A stretch of DNA of 64,000 nt from G051903925 sp051903925 (GTDB lineage Bacteria; Pseudomonadota; Alphaproteobacteria; Zavarziniales; Zavarziniaceae). How positions within the stretch are numbered: the stretch's first letter is position 1; every line of letters begins with the position of its first letter. Below, piece by piece: positions 52,602 to 61,407 of this stretch. Where the stretch lies: contig NZ_CP173678.1 of NCBI RefSeq assembly GCF_051903925.1, forward strand, positions 3,720,001 to 3,784,000, read 5' to 3'. The notes under the pieces were generated by a model. It had not been told where the DNA came from. It saw only the letters and a list, made by a program, of their open reading frames with translations, and searched no databases. The position numbers and the translations under genes are program-made.

Positions 52602-54173
52602 ATGACGCGGCTGTACGAATGCCTGACGCAGCAGCATGACCTCAAGCTGGTCCTGCTGGCGGTCCTGGTCGCCCTGCTCAGCTTTCATACCCTCCTGGCC
52701 ATGGCGGCCCGGGGAAAGGCCGCGCCCAACCCGAACACGGCCACCCTGTGGCTCCTGTCCGCGGGCGCTGTCGGCGGCGTGGGCCTGTGGGCCGCGCACA
52801 TGGTGCTCGTGCTCTCCTATCGCACCGTCATGCCGGTCGGCTATGACCTGCCGGTGGTGACGAGTTCGGTCCTGGTTGCCGTCTCGACCGCCGCCCTGGC
52901 GGTGCAGATCGCGGTCCACGCGCCGGCCTCGCGCTGGCTCAGCGGCGCCCTGCTGATGGTGGGCGCCGGGGCCGTGCACCTGATGTGCGTGGCGGCCTTC
53001 CGCGTGCCGGCGCGGGTCGAGTACGCCCTGGATTATTCCGCGATCGGCATGGCGCTGGGCCTTGGCCTTGGCATCTGGGCCTTTGCCCGCCTGCCCGATC
53101 CGGGCCACTGGGCCGCGCGCCTGTGCTGTGCCGCCGTCCTGACGCTTGGCCTGGCGCTGGCCCACCTGGTCGCCATGGCGGGGGTCGAGGTCGTGCTCGA
53201 TCCTGCGGTTGCCGCGGGCCCGGGTGCCGTCCACCTGCCGACCTGGGCCGGCATCGCGCTGGGCGGCACTGCGGTCGTGGCCCTGGTCATGGCCATTGCC
53301 GGCAGCGCCGTCGACGAGCAGCGGGCCCGCCGGACCCAGCGCGAGAACCGCCACCTGCGCGACGAGATGGCGATCCTGCGGTCGACCAAGGCAGCGCTGG
53401 AGGCCAATTCCGCGTCGCTGAGCGCCGCACTCCAGGCGGCGGAGATCGCCAACCAGGACAAGTCGGCCTTCCTGGCGACGATGAGCCACGAGCTGCGCAC
53501 CCCCCTCAACGCGGTGATCGGCTTCGCCGACATGCTGGCGCAGGAGACGTTCGGTCCGCTGGGCAATGCGCGCTATGTCGACTATGCCTGCAGCATCCGG
53601 GACAGCGGCCAACACCTCCTGGCGCTGATCAACGACCTGCTCGACTTCTCCAAGATCGACGCCGGCCACCTCCACGTCACGGACGAGGAGATGGACCTGC
53701 CGGCCATCATCGGCGGCATCCTGATGCTGATGCGGCTGCAGGCGGCGGAAGGTGGGATCAACCTGGCGCATGACGTCGATCCCGACCTGCCCCTGGTGCG
53801 CGGCGATCCCCGGCGCGTGCGGCAGATCCTGCTGAATTTGGTGTCGAACGCGGTCAAGTTCACACCGTCGCGCGGGACCATCACGATCTCGGCCTATGCC
53901 CTGGACGGCACGGTGCGGATCCAGGTCCGCGACACCGGCGCCGGCATCGCGCCGGAGGATATCCCCCGTGCGCTGGAGCGCTTCGGCCAGGTCGACCGCG
54001 GCACGCCCGACCTGCGCAACAAGGGCACCGGCCTGGGCCTGCCGCTGTCCAAGGCGCTGATGGAGCTGCATGGCGGCACCCTGGTGCTGGAAAGCCGCCT
54101 GGGCGCCGGCACCTGTGTCACGCTGACCTTCCCGCGCGAGCGGGTCGGCGGCCAGGTCAGCGAAGCCGCCTGA
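52602..54173 (+). CDS. Membrane histidine kinase with degenerate MHYT-type sensor
   Basis: Inner-membrane sensor kinase of 523 residues. The N-terminal part (about 1-240) has seven membrane segments in the MHYT layout, but the motifs are changed: G-L-W-A-A-H-M-V-L and G-A-V-H-L-M-C-V-A-A-F-R stand where G-I-W-S-M-H-F and M-H-Y-x-G-M are expected. The His residues remain. A linker coiled coil (about 245-285) leads to HisKA with M-S-H-E-L-R-T-P-L-N and HATPase with N-L-V-S-N-A-V-K-F, D-T-G-A-G-I and G-T-G-L-G-L-P-L. No receiver or partner regulator adjoins. MHYT domains are thought to sense O2, CO or NO; here that is uncertain. Confidence 0.86.
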   Translation: MTRLYECLTQQHDLKLVLLAVLVALLSFHTLLAMAARGKAAPNPNTATLWLLSAGAVGGVGLWAAHMVLVLSYRTVMPVGYDLPVVTSSVLVAVSTAALAVQIAVHAPASRWLSGALLMVGAGAVHLMCVAAFRVPARVEYALDYSAIGMALGLGLGIWAFARLPDPGHWAARLCCAAVLTLGLALAHLVAMAGVEVVLDPAVAAGPGAVHLPTWAGIALGGTAVVALVMAIAGSAVDEQRARRTQRENRHLRDEMAILRSTKAALEANSASLSAALQAAEIANQDKSAFLATMSHELRTPLNAVIGFADMLAQETFGPLGNARYVDYACSIRDSGQHLLALINDLLDFSKIDAGHLHVTDEEMDLPAIIGGILMLMRLQAAEGGINLAHDVDPDLPLVRGDPRRVRQILLNLVSNAVKFTPSRGTITISAYALDGTVRIQVRDTGAGIAPEDIPRALERFGQVDRGTPDLRNKGTGLGLPLSKALMELHGGTLVLESRLGAGTCVTLTFPRERVGGQVSEAA

Positions 54174-54324
54174 CTTGTAAAGGGCCGCGCAAGTCGCCGC
54201 CAGTCATGGCGCAGGTGTTCCGGTTTCCGATACTTTGGCGATACTCAAAACGTGACAGACCACTTCGCTTCCGGCGGAGTCGGCCCTAGGATGCCAGCGC
54301 CCTCGACAGCCCACGGAGCCTGCC

Positions 54325-54942
54325 ATGCCTGACGGTAACATGACCGCCCCCGACCATTTTGATCGCGCCCAGTTCACGGCGATGCAGGACGGCACGGCCG
54401 AGGACTATGCCAAGATCCAGGCGCATGACCGCGAGTTCGCGAAGCATTCGGTCGATCGCGTCCTCAGCCACCTCAACCTGCTGGCGGGCGACCATGGCGG
54501 CTTTCGCATCGACCGCCTGACGCATTCGCTGCAGTCGGCGACGCTGGCCCATCGCGATGGCGCGGACGAGGAACTGGTGGTGTGCGCCCTGCTGCACGAC
54601 ATCGGCGACACGCTCGGCTGCTTCAACCATGCCGACATCGCCGCCGCCATCCTGAAGCCCTTCGTGTCCGAGAAGAACCTGTGGATCATCGAGAACCACG
54701 GCATCTTCCAGGGCTACTACTTCTTCCAGCACCTGGGCCTCGACCGCGACATGCGCGAGCAGTACCGGGGCCATCCCTACTTCCAGGCCTGCGCCGACTT
54801 CTGCGCGAAGTACGACCAGAACGCCTTCGATCCCAACTACGACACCATGCCGCTGGAGGCGTTTGAACCGATGGTGCGCCGCCTGATGTCCCGGCCGAAG
54901 CGCAGCATCTACATGAAGCCCGCCCGGCAGGCGGCCGAGTAG
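54325..54942 (+). CDS. HD-domain protein, PhnZ/TmpB-like
   Basis: 205-residue HD-fold protein. The metal-binding H...HD...H...D set is in T-H-S-L-Q-S-A-T-L-A, L-L-H-D-I-G-D, F-N-H-A-D-I-A and E-N-H-G-I-F-Q-G-Y, with K-Y-D-Q-N-A-F-D near the end. The S-L-Q-S-A-x-x-A-x-R-D-G-A-D-E-E-L-V stretch resembles the PhnZ/TmpB diiron oxygenases of organophosphonate breakdown rather than a phosphohydrolase, but no phosphonate genes adjoin. Alternative: phosphohydrolase. ATG 54325 follows GGAGCC; a second ATG at 54340 is possible. Confidence 0.75.
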   Translation: MPDGNMTAPDHFDRAQFTAMQDGTAEDYAKIQAHDREFAKHSVDRVLSHLNLLAGDHGGFRIDRLTHSLQSATLAHRDGADEELVVCALLHDIGDTLGCFNHADIAAAILKPFVSEKNLWIIENHGIFQGYYFFQHLGLDRDMREQYRGHPYFQACADFCAKYDQNAFDPNYDTMPLEAFEPMVRRLMSRPKRSIYMKPARQAAE

Positions 54943-55057
54943 ACCGGCACCGCGTGCGACCCCGGGCCCCCGGCGCCAGCGCGCCGAGGGCCTTCGCATG
55001 TCCAGGGTCCTGATACGATGCGTCCCGATCCGGCATGGGCCGGTGGCGAGGACGCAG

Positions 55058-55606
55058 ATGATCAAGTCGGACGAGTTGCTGGTACGCATCCTGGGGGAAC
55101 GGCACCGCCATCCGGGGCCGGAGCGGCGGGTTCACGACAGTGTTCAGGCGCGCCATTCGATCAGTCGCGACCTGTCCCGCCCCGGCGACCAGGACCAGAC
55201 GTTCGGCAATCGCCTGGCCGACCAGGTGGCCCGTTTTGGCGGGTCCTGGACGTTCATCCTGGTCTTCACGGGCTTCATGCTGGCCTGGGCGGCACTCAAT
55301 TCGCTGCTGCTGACGCGCGATGCCTTCGACCCCTACCCGTTCGTCTTCCTGAACCTGATCCTGTCGATGCTTGCGGCACTTCAGGCGCCGGTCATCATGA
55401 TGTCGCAGAACCGCCAGGCCCAGAAGGACCGTGAGGCGGCGCAGCACGACTATGAGGTGAACCTGAAGGCGGAAATCGAGATCATGGCCCTGCACGAGAA
55501 GATGGACGCGATCCGCCTGCACCACATGGCCGAGATGATCGCGCGGCAGGAACAGACCATCGCCCTGCTCCAGCGCATGATCGAAGCCAAGGGCGACGCG
55601 CCATGA
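55058..55606 (+). CDS. DUF1003 membrane protein
   Basis: 182-residue protein of the DUF1003 family. After a basic N-terminal region comes G-N-R-L-A-D-Q-V-A-R-F-G-G-S-W-T-F, then two membrane segments (about 68-88 and 99-119, ending Q-A-P-V-I-M-M-S-Q-N-R-Q), then a long helix (E-I-E-I-M-A-L-H-E-K-M-D-A) that may form a coiled coil in the cytoplasm. Function unknown. GAGG lies seven bases before the ATG at 55058. The stop overlaps the esterase start (ATGA at 55603-55606). Confidence 0.87.
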   Translation: MIKSDELLVRILGERHRHPGPERRVHDSVQARHSISRDLSRPGDQDQTFGNRLADQVARFGGSWTFILVFTGFMLAWAALNSLLLTRDAFDPYPFVFLNLILSMLAALQAPVIMMSQNRQAQKDREAAQHDYEVNLKAEIEIMALHEKMDAIRLHHMAEMIARQEQTIALLQRMIEAKGDAP

Positions 55607-56550
55607 TCCCGCGCCTGGCAGGTCTTGCACTGGCGCTGGCTTTCGCCCTGGCGGGTCCGGCGCCCGCGCACGCCGACGGGCCGGCCGTGCTGCCGACGGA
55701 ACAGGTGACGGTGGGCGGCCATGCCCGCACCTACCTGGTCTATGTGCCCGACCGCCTGCCGCGCCGCGCCCCCATCCTGATGCTGCTGCACGGATCGGGC
55801 GACAGCGGTGCGATCATGCGCGAACGCACGACGCGGGAGTTCGAGCCCCTGGCCGTGCGGGACGGCGCGGTCGTCGTCTATCCCGATGGCTTCGGCAACC
55901 ATTGGAACGACTGCCGGCGGCATGAGGATTTCTCCGCCCGCAGCCAGAAGATCGACGACGAGGCCTTCCTCCTGGCCATCGCCGACCGGCTGGCGGCGAC
56001 GGTCGGTGCGGACCGGGACCGGATCCTTGTCATGGGCTGGTCCAATGGCGGCCAGATGGCGCTGCGCATGGCCCTGACCCATCCCGACCGCGTGCCGGCC
56101 GTGGCCGCCATCTCGGCCAGCCTGCCCGCGCCCGACAACATGGAATGCACGGCCTCGGGCCGCCCGGTGCGCGTCATGATCGTCAACGGCACCGCCGATC
56201 CGGTGAACCCGTTCGCCGGCGGCGAAGTGCGCCTGGGCAGCGAATCGCGGGGAACCGTCCTTTCGACCCTGGCCACGGCCGAATACTTCGCGGGCCTTGA
56301 CCATGATCCGGCGGAGCGCACGACACGCGCCCTGCCCAGCGTCTTTGCCGAAGACCGGACCGCCATCGAGCTGATGAGCTGGGGCCCGCGCCAGCATCCC
56401 CATGTCGTGCTGTACACCGTCCATGGCGGCGGCCACGCGATCCCGTCGGCCCGCGCGCAGATGCCGTGGTACCTGGGCCCCACCAGCCGCAATCTGGAGT
56501 CGCCCCAGGCCATCTGGGATTTCTTCACCGAACGCGGCCCGCATCCTTAG
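55603..56550 (+). CDS. Secreted esterase of the PHB depolymerase/LpqC type
   Basis: Exported alpha/beta hydrolase of 315 residues. A signal peptide (about 1-24, A-H-A-D) precedes the fold, with L-L-H-G-S-G-D-S-G near 65, the nucleophile elbow G-W-S-N-G-G, the acid in N-G-T-A-D-P-V-N-P and the base in H-G-G-G-H-A-I-P-S. These features match poly(3-hydroxybutyrate) depolymerase/feruloyl-esterase-like enzymes (CE1). Substrate is unknown. It is coupled to the DUF1003 gene and followed by a second copy of the same kind. Confidence 0.87.
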   Translation: MIPRLAGLALALAFALAGPAPAHADGPAVLPTEQVTVGGHARTYLVYVPDRLPRRAPILMLLHGSGDSGAIMRERTTREFEPLAVRDGAVVVYPDGFGNHWNDCRRHEDFSARSQKIDDEAFLLAIADRLAATVGADRDRILVMGWSNGGQMALRMALTHPDRVPAVAAISASLPAPDNMECTASGRPVRVMIVNGTADPVNPFAGGEVRLGSESRGTVLSTLATAEYFAGLDHDPAERTTRALPSVFAEDRTAIELMSWGPRQHPHVVLYTVHGGGHAIPSARAQMPWYLGPTSRNLESPQAIWDFFTERGPHP

Positions 56551-56734
56551 GACCGTTGCGCGCCCGCAACAGTTCCCGGGATACTGCATGTGCGAACGGT
56601 GTTTTGCGGCGCAAACGTCCAACGGGCGATAGGCCGGCCCGGCTGGCCACAGGAAAGTCACAGAGCCCCGCTACGGGACTGCCGCAACCGCCGCCGGTCG
56701 TGGCGGAGCCTCAGTCGCTTACCCGGGATTGCCC

Positions 56735-57796
56735 ATGATTCGCGCCCTGCTGGTCGCTCTTTTCCTCGCACTGCCTCATGGGGCGGCGCAGGCCTCCGTC
56801 CACAATGACGTGACGGCCCAGACCATTCGCATCCAGGAGCGGGATCGCTCGTACCTGCTCTATGTTCCCGCGAACGTGGAGCCAAAGGCCCCGGTCCTGG
56901 TCCTGCTTCATGGCTCCGGCGACAGCGGCGCCCGCATGCGCGAGAAGACGGCGCGGGCGTTCGAACCGATCGCCCAGGCCAACGGCTTCCTCGTCGTCTA
57001 CCCGGACGGGTTCGGCAATCACTGGAACGACTGCCGCGCCAAGGACGACTTCTCCGCGCGCAAGGAGAACATTGACGACGAGGCCTTCATCCTGGCCATC
57101 GGCGACCGCCTGGCCCGCGACTATGGCAGCGATCCCAACGCCCTGGTGGTTCTGGGCTATTCCAATGGCGGTCAGATGGCGATGCGGATGGGCCTGATGC
57201 ATCCCGACCGGGTGCGGGCGATCACGGCCATCTCCGCCTCGATGCCGACGCCTGAGAACATGATCTGCACGCCGTCGCAACGGCCGGTGCCCGCAATGGT
57301 CATCAACGGCACCGCCGACCGTGTCAATCCGTTCCGCGGGGGCGAGGTGCGCCTGGGCAATGCCACCCGGGGCGACGTCCTGTCGAGCGAGGCGACGGCA
57401 CGCTATTTCGCGCGCCGCGACGGCCTGGACACCGTCAGTTTCAGCGGCAGCGTCGCGCCCCCCGCGCCATCCCGCATCAGTGCGGTCGAACTGGCGAGCT
57501 GGGGCCCGGTGGATGCGCCGCGCGTGGTCCACGTGACGCTGCACAACGGCGGCCACACCATCCCGTCCAAGACGGCGCCCATGCCCTGGTACACGGGCGA
57601 GCGCAACAACGTGCTCAGCCTGCCGCTGGCAATCTGGGACTTCTTCGCCGATGCCCTGCGCCCGCGTCCAGCCCCGGCGGTGGCGGAGGTGCCCAAGGCG
57701 GCCCCCGCCGCGCCCCGTCCGGTCGCATCGATCCCCGCCGCCGGCCTGGTCCCGGCGGCCCTGCGCCCGGGCGACGGGGTACAGGTCGAGAACTAG
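56735..57796 (+). CDS. Secreted esterase, tandem paralogue
   Basis: Close relative of the preceding esterase, 353 residues. A signal peptide (about 1-22) is followed by L-L-H-G-S-G-D-S-G-A-R-M-R, G-Y-S-N-G-G, N-G-T-A-D-R-V-N-P and H-N-G-G-H-T-I-P-S. The shared Y-P-D-G-F-G-N-H-W-N-D-C segment shows the duplication. The C-terminal 55 residues are alanine/proline-rich and absent from the first copy. ATG 56735 is preferred over the TTG at 56729. The 184-base gap upstream contains small palindromes (GTTGCG-CGCC-CGCAAC at 56555-56570). Confidence 0.87.
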   Translation: MIRALLVALFLALPHGAAQASVHNDVTAQTIRIQERDRSYLLYVPANVEPKAPVLVLLHGSGDSGARMREKTARAFEPIAQANGFLVVYPDGFGNHWNDCRAKDDFSARKENIDDEAFILAIGDRLARDYGSDPNALVVLGYSNGGQMAMRMGLMHPDRVRAITAISASMPTPENMICTPSQRPVPAMVINGTADRVNPFRGGEVRLGNATRGDVLSSEATARYFARRDGLDTVSFSGSVAPPAPSRISAVELASWGPVDAPRVVHVTLHNGGHTIPSKTAPMPWYTGERNNVLSLPLAIWDFFADALRPRPAPAVAEVPKAAPAAPRPVASIPAAGLVPAALRPGDGVQVEN

Positions 57797-57955
57797 GCTG
57801 CGGCCGACGGCCGCCGCGACCACAGGTGCAGGTCCTGGCGGCCCGATGCCGGCCTATCCTGGCGTACCGCCCGCGGACGATTGCCCATTCCAAACGGGTT
57901 GCCGTGCGGGAACAATGGGGGCGGTTGTCCGGCCCCGGCAATGGATGGCGCGCCC

Positions 57956-59392
57956 ATGTTCGACCTGTCGGCCCTTGACCTGGCCCGCATCCAGTTCGGC
58001 TTCACCATCTCGTTCCACATCGTCTTTCCGGCGATCACGATCGGCCTTGCCAGCTACCTCGCCGTGCTGGAGGGCCTGTGGCTGTGGAAGAAGAACCCAG
58101 TCTATCAGGACCTCTACCACTTCTGGTCCAAGGTCTTTGCCGTCAACTTCGCCATGGGCGTCGTCTCCGGCATCGTCATGGCCTATCAGTTCGGCACGAA
58201 CTGGAGCTATTTCTCCTCCTTTGCCGGCAGCGTCACCGGCCCGCTGCTGACCTATGAGGTGCTGACCGCCTTCTTCCTGGAGGCGGGATTCCTGGGCGTC
58301 ATGCTGTTCGGCTGGCACAAGGTGGGGCCCGGCCTGCACTTCGTGGCAACGCTGATGGTGGCGCTGGGCACGCTGGTGTCCGCCACCTGGATCCTGGCGT
58401 CGAACTCGTGGATGCACACGCCGCAGGGGATCGAGATCATCGACGGACGGGTGGTGCCGGTCGACTGGCTGGCCGTCATCTTCAACCCGTCCTTTCCCTA
58501 TCGCCTGGCGCACATGACGGTTGCCGCCTATCTGGCGACGGCCCTGTTCGTGGGCGGGGCCGGTGCCTGGCACCTGCTGCGCGGCCGCGACGACCCGCGC
58601 ATCCGGACCATGTTCTCGATGGCGATGTGGATGGTCCTGGTGGTGACGCCGGTCCAGATCCTGATCGGCGACGCCCATGGCCTGAACACGCTGGAGCATC
58701 AGCCCGCCAAGATCGCGGCGATGGAGGGGCACTGGGAGAACACGCCGGGCGAGGGCGTCCCCCTGATCCTGTTCGGCTGGCCCGACATGGCGGCCGAAGT
58801 CACGCGCTACGCGATCGAGATCCCGCATTTGTCCAGCCTGATCCTGACCCATAGCTGGAACGGCCAGTTTCCCGGCCTGAAGGACTTCCCCCCCGAGGAC
58901 CGACCCCCGGCCACGGTCGTGTTCTGGACGTTCCGCATCATGGTCGGCCTGGGCCTGCTGATGCTGGTTCTGGGCACGTGGAGCGCATGGCGGCGCTGGC
59001 GCGGCCGGCTGTACGACCGCGGCCTGTTCCTGCGCTTTGCCGTTGCCATGGGGCCGGCCGGCGTCATCGCCATCCTGGCCGGCTGGTACACGACCGAGAT
59101 CGGCCGCCAGCCCTGGATCGTGCACGGGCTGATGCGCACGGCCGATGCCGTGTCCAACCATTCCGCCCTGGCCCTGGGCACCAGCCTGGTCATCTTCATC
59201 GTCGTCTACTTCGCGGTCTTTGGCATCGGCCTGCGCTACATGCTGAGCATCGTGGGCCAGGGGCCGATCGTGCACGACGAGCCGCCGGCTGCCCCGGGAG
59301 AGGAACCGCTGCACCAGCGCCCCGCGCGGCCCCTGTCCGCCGCTCCCGACATCGACCCGATCAACGCGACTGCCGACCCGGGAAAGGCCTGA
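57956..59392 (+). CDS. cydA: Cytochrome bd-type (CIO) ubiquinol oxidase subunit I
   Basis: Inner-membrane quinol oxidase subunit of 478 residues with nine membrane segments and the haem ligands H (near 19, F-H-I-V-F-P) and M in the middle. The Q-loop is short (E-G-H-W-E-N-T-P-G-E-G), as in cyanide-insensitive oxidases (CioA). G-L-N-T-L-E-H-Q-P-A-K-I-A-A-M-E precedes it. ATG 57956 starts the family-conserved M-F-D-L-S-A-L-D-L-A-R-I-Q-F; the upstream frame is not conserved. It is followed three bases later by subunit II. It would give microaerobic or stress-tolerant respiration. Confidence 0.95.
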   Translation: MFDLSALDLARIQFGFTISFHIVFPAITIGLASYLAVLEGLWLWKKNPVYQDLYHFWSKVFAVNFAMGVVSGIVMAYQFGTNWSYFSSFAGSVTGPLLTYEVLTAFFLEAGFLGVMLFGWHKVGPGLHFVATLMVALGTLVSATWILASNSWMHTPQGIEIIDGRVVPVDWLAVIFNPSFPYRLAHMTVAAYLATALFVGGAGAWHLLRGRDDPRIRTMFSMAMWMVLVVTPVQILIGDAHGLNTLEHQPAKIAAMEGHWENTPGEGVPLILFGWPDMAAEVTRYAIEIPHLSSLILTHSWNGQFPGLKDFPPEDRPPATVVFWTFRIMVGLGLLMLVLGTWSAWRRWRGRLYDRGLFLRFAVAMGPAGVIAILAGWYTTEIGRQPWIVHGLMRTADAVSNHSALALGTSLVIFIVVYFAVFGIGLRYMLSIVGQGPIVHDEPPAAPGEEPLHQRPARPLSAAPDIDPINATADPGKA

Positions 59393-59395
59393 GCC

Positions 59396-60403
59396 ATGGG
59401 TATCGATCTTCCCCTGATCTGGGCGGTGATCATCGGCTTTGGCCTGATGATGTACGTGGTCATGGACGGCTTCGACCTGGGGATCGGCCTGCTGTTCCCC
59501 TTCGTGGCGGACCGCGAGGATCGCGACACGATGGTGAACACCGTGGCGCCGGTGTGGGACGGCAACGAAACCTGGCTGGTCCTGGGCGGCGCCGGCCTGC
59601 TTGCCGCCTTTCCGCTGGCCTATTCCGTCCTGCTCAGCGCGCTTTACATCCCCCTGGTGCTGATGCTGGTGGGCCTGATCTGGCGGGGCGTCGCGTTCGA
59701 GTTCCGGTTCAAGGCGGACGAGGCGCATCGCCCGTTCTGGGACCTTGCCTTTGCCGGCGGCTCGTTCGTCGCGACCTTCTTCCAGGGCGTGGCGCTTGGC
59801 GCGTTCATCAACGGCGTGCCGGTGACGGACGGCGCCTTTCACGGCGGCGCCCTGGACTGGTTCTCGCCCTTTGCCCTCTTCACCGGCTTTGGCGTGCTGG
59901 CCAGCTATGCCCTGCTGGGAGCCACCTGGCTGATCATGAAGACGGAGGGCGAGCTTCAGGCGCGCATGGTGCACCTGGCCCGGCCGATCCTGTTCGTCGT
60001 CCTGCTGGCCATGGCCGGCGTCAGCCTCTGGACGCCCCTGGCGCACGATGCGATCGCCGCGCGCTGGTTCGCCTGGCCGGACATCCTGGCCTTTGCGCCG
60101 GTTCCCGTGCTGGTCCTGGTCGTCAGCGGCCTGCTGCTGCACGTCATCACGCGCGAGACGCATGCTGCCCCGTTCCTGCTGGCACTGGCGCTGCTGTTCC
60201 TGGGCTATAGCGGCCTGGGCATCAGCCTGTGGCCCAACATCATCCCGCCCGACATCTCGATCTGGGAGGCGGCGGGCCCACCGCAGTCCCTGGGCTTTGC
60301 CCTGGTCGGCACCCTGGCGATCATCCCGTTCATCCTGATGTACACCGGTTGGGCCTATTACGTGTTCCGCGGCAAGGCCCGCCGGGGCGAGGGGTATCAT
60401 TGA
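59396..60403 (+). CDS. cydB: Cytochrome bd-type (CIO) ubiquinol oxidase subunit II
   Basis: Partner of subunit I, 335 residues with eight membrane segments. It begins M-G-I-D-L-P-L-I-W-A and has M-D-G-F-D-L-G-I-G (about 23-31), V-W-D-G-N-E-T-W-L-V-L-G-G-A-G-L and F-H-G-G-A-L-D-W near 143. The last bases overlap the start region of the small DUF2474 gene: the CydB stop is at 60401-60403 and a TTG lies at 60400. No cydC/cydD maturation genes are in the window, as is usual for CIO-type operons. Confidence 0.95.
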   Translation: MGIDLPLIWAVIIGFGLMMYVVMDGFDLGIGLLFPFVADREDRDTMVNTVAPVWDGNETWLVLGGAGLLAAFPLAYSVLLSALYIPLVLMLVGLIWRGVAFEFRFKADEAHRPFWDLAFAGGSFVATFFQGVALGAFINGVPVTDGAFHGGALDWFSPFALFTGFGVLASYALLGATWLIMKTEGELQARMVHLARPILFVVLLAMAGVSLWTPLAHDAIAARWFAWPDILAFAPVPVLVLVVSGLLLHVITRETHAAPFLLALALLFLGYSGLGISLWPNIIPPDISIWEAAGPPQSLGFALVGTLAIIPFILMYTGWAYYVFRGKARRGEGYH

Positions 60404-60417
60404 CCCGGCCGCGCGGC

Positions 60418-60561
60418 ATGGCGCCCACGACGCGGAGGCTCTGGGGTCGCCGGATCGGCTGGATGGTCGTCCTCTGGGCCGGCAGCATCGCGGTCCTGGG
60501 CGTGGTCGCACTCGGCATCCGGCTGATGATGAACGCAGCCGGCCTGACCGCCGGCAGTTGA
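60418..60561 (+). CDS. DUF2474 small oxidase subunit (CydX/CbdX-like)
   Basis: 47-residue protein with one membrane segment (about 14-35: G-W-M-V-V-L-W-A-G-S-I-A-V-L). The basic N-terminus R-R-L-W-G-R-R-I-G-W and the position directly behind subunit II fit the small third subunit of CIO-type oxidases, which stabilises the haem site in related enzymes. The ATG at 60418 is preferred; a TTG at 60400 overlapping the CydB stop would add six residues. Function by position and family. Confidence 0.8.
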   Translation: MAPTTRRLWGRRIGWMVVLWAGSIAVLGVVALGIRLMMNAAGLTAGS

Positions 60562-60581
60562 GTGACAAGGGGGTGCAGGCC

Positions 60582-61349
60582 ATGCCAGCAATCCACACCG
60601 AAGCCGCGCGGGGCTTCCAGCAGGGGGCTGAGGCCTATGCCCGCGGGCGCCCCGGCTATCCGGCGGAGGCTGACGTCTGGCTGACCTGCGACCTGGGCCT
60701 TGGCCCAGGGTCCACCGTGGTCGAACTCGGCGCCGGCACGGGAAAGTTCACGACGCGCCTGGTGGCGACCGGGGCAACGGTCATCGCCGTCGAACCCGTT
60801 GCCGCCATGCGGGCGCAGCTGGCCGCCAGCGCGCCCGCAGCCCGCATCCTGGACGGCACGGCCGAGGCGATCCCCCTGCCCGATGCGTCGGCCAACGTCG
60901 TGGTCTGTGCCCAGTCGTTCCACTGGTTCGCGACGCCGGTTGCGGTGGCGGAGATCGCCCGGGTGCTGAAGCCGGGCGGGCAGCTGGGCCTGATCTGGAA
61001 TACCCGCGACGACCGCGTGCCCTAGGTCGCCGCCCTGCATGACCTGACCCTGCCCTATCAGGGCGACACGCCGCGCCATGGCTCCGGCCTCTGGCGCACC
61101 CTGTTTCCGGGACCGGGCTTTGGCCCGCTGATCGATCGCTTCTGCGACCATCGCCATAGCGGCCCTGTCGAACAGGTGGTCGTGGACCGGACCCTGTCGA
61201 CCAGTTTCCTGGCCGCGCTGCCGGACGCGGAGCGCGCGGCCGTGGGCCAGCGCGTGCGCGACCTGATCGCGGGGACCCCTGCCCTCAGCGGCCCAGTCGC
61301 CACCTTTCCCTATCGCACGGCCATGCACCGGGCCCTGCGGCTTTCCTGA
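60582..61349 (+). pseudogene. Class I SAM methyltransferase interrupted by an amber codon
   Basis: Methyltransferase frame of 255 codons with a single in-frame TAG at 61023-61025. The N-terminal half has A-E-A-Y-A-R-G-R-P-G-Y-P, the SAM motif V-E-L-G-A-G-T-G-K-F-T, and Q-S-F-H-W-F-A-T. After the TAG the same frame continues open with V-A-A-L-H, L-P-Y-Q-G-D-T-P-R and ends at a TGA (61347-61349) with the length of the family. In relatives I know, the R-D-x-x-V-P motif is followed by Trp, so TGG to TAG is the likely single change. Start ATG 60582, with GGGGGTG upstream. Alternatives: sequencing error or readthrough. Confidence 0.8.
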
Positions 61350-61407
61350 TCTTGCGAACGGTGCGCCGATCGCCGACCTTCGCGGACATCAGCCAGGAGC
61401 ATTGCCC

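Noticed and set aside
60582..61025. A genuine 147-residue methyltransferase ending at the amber codon
   Set aside because: The frame continues with family-like sequence for another 107 codons, so truncation by mutation or error is more likely than a natural short protein.
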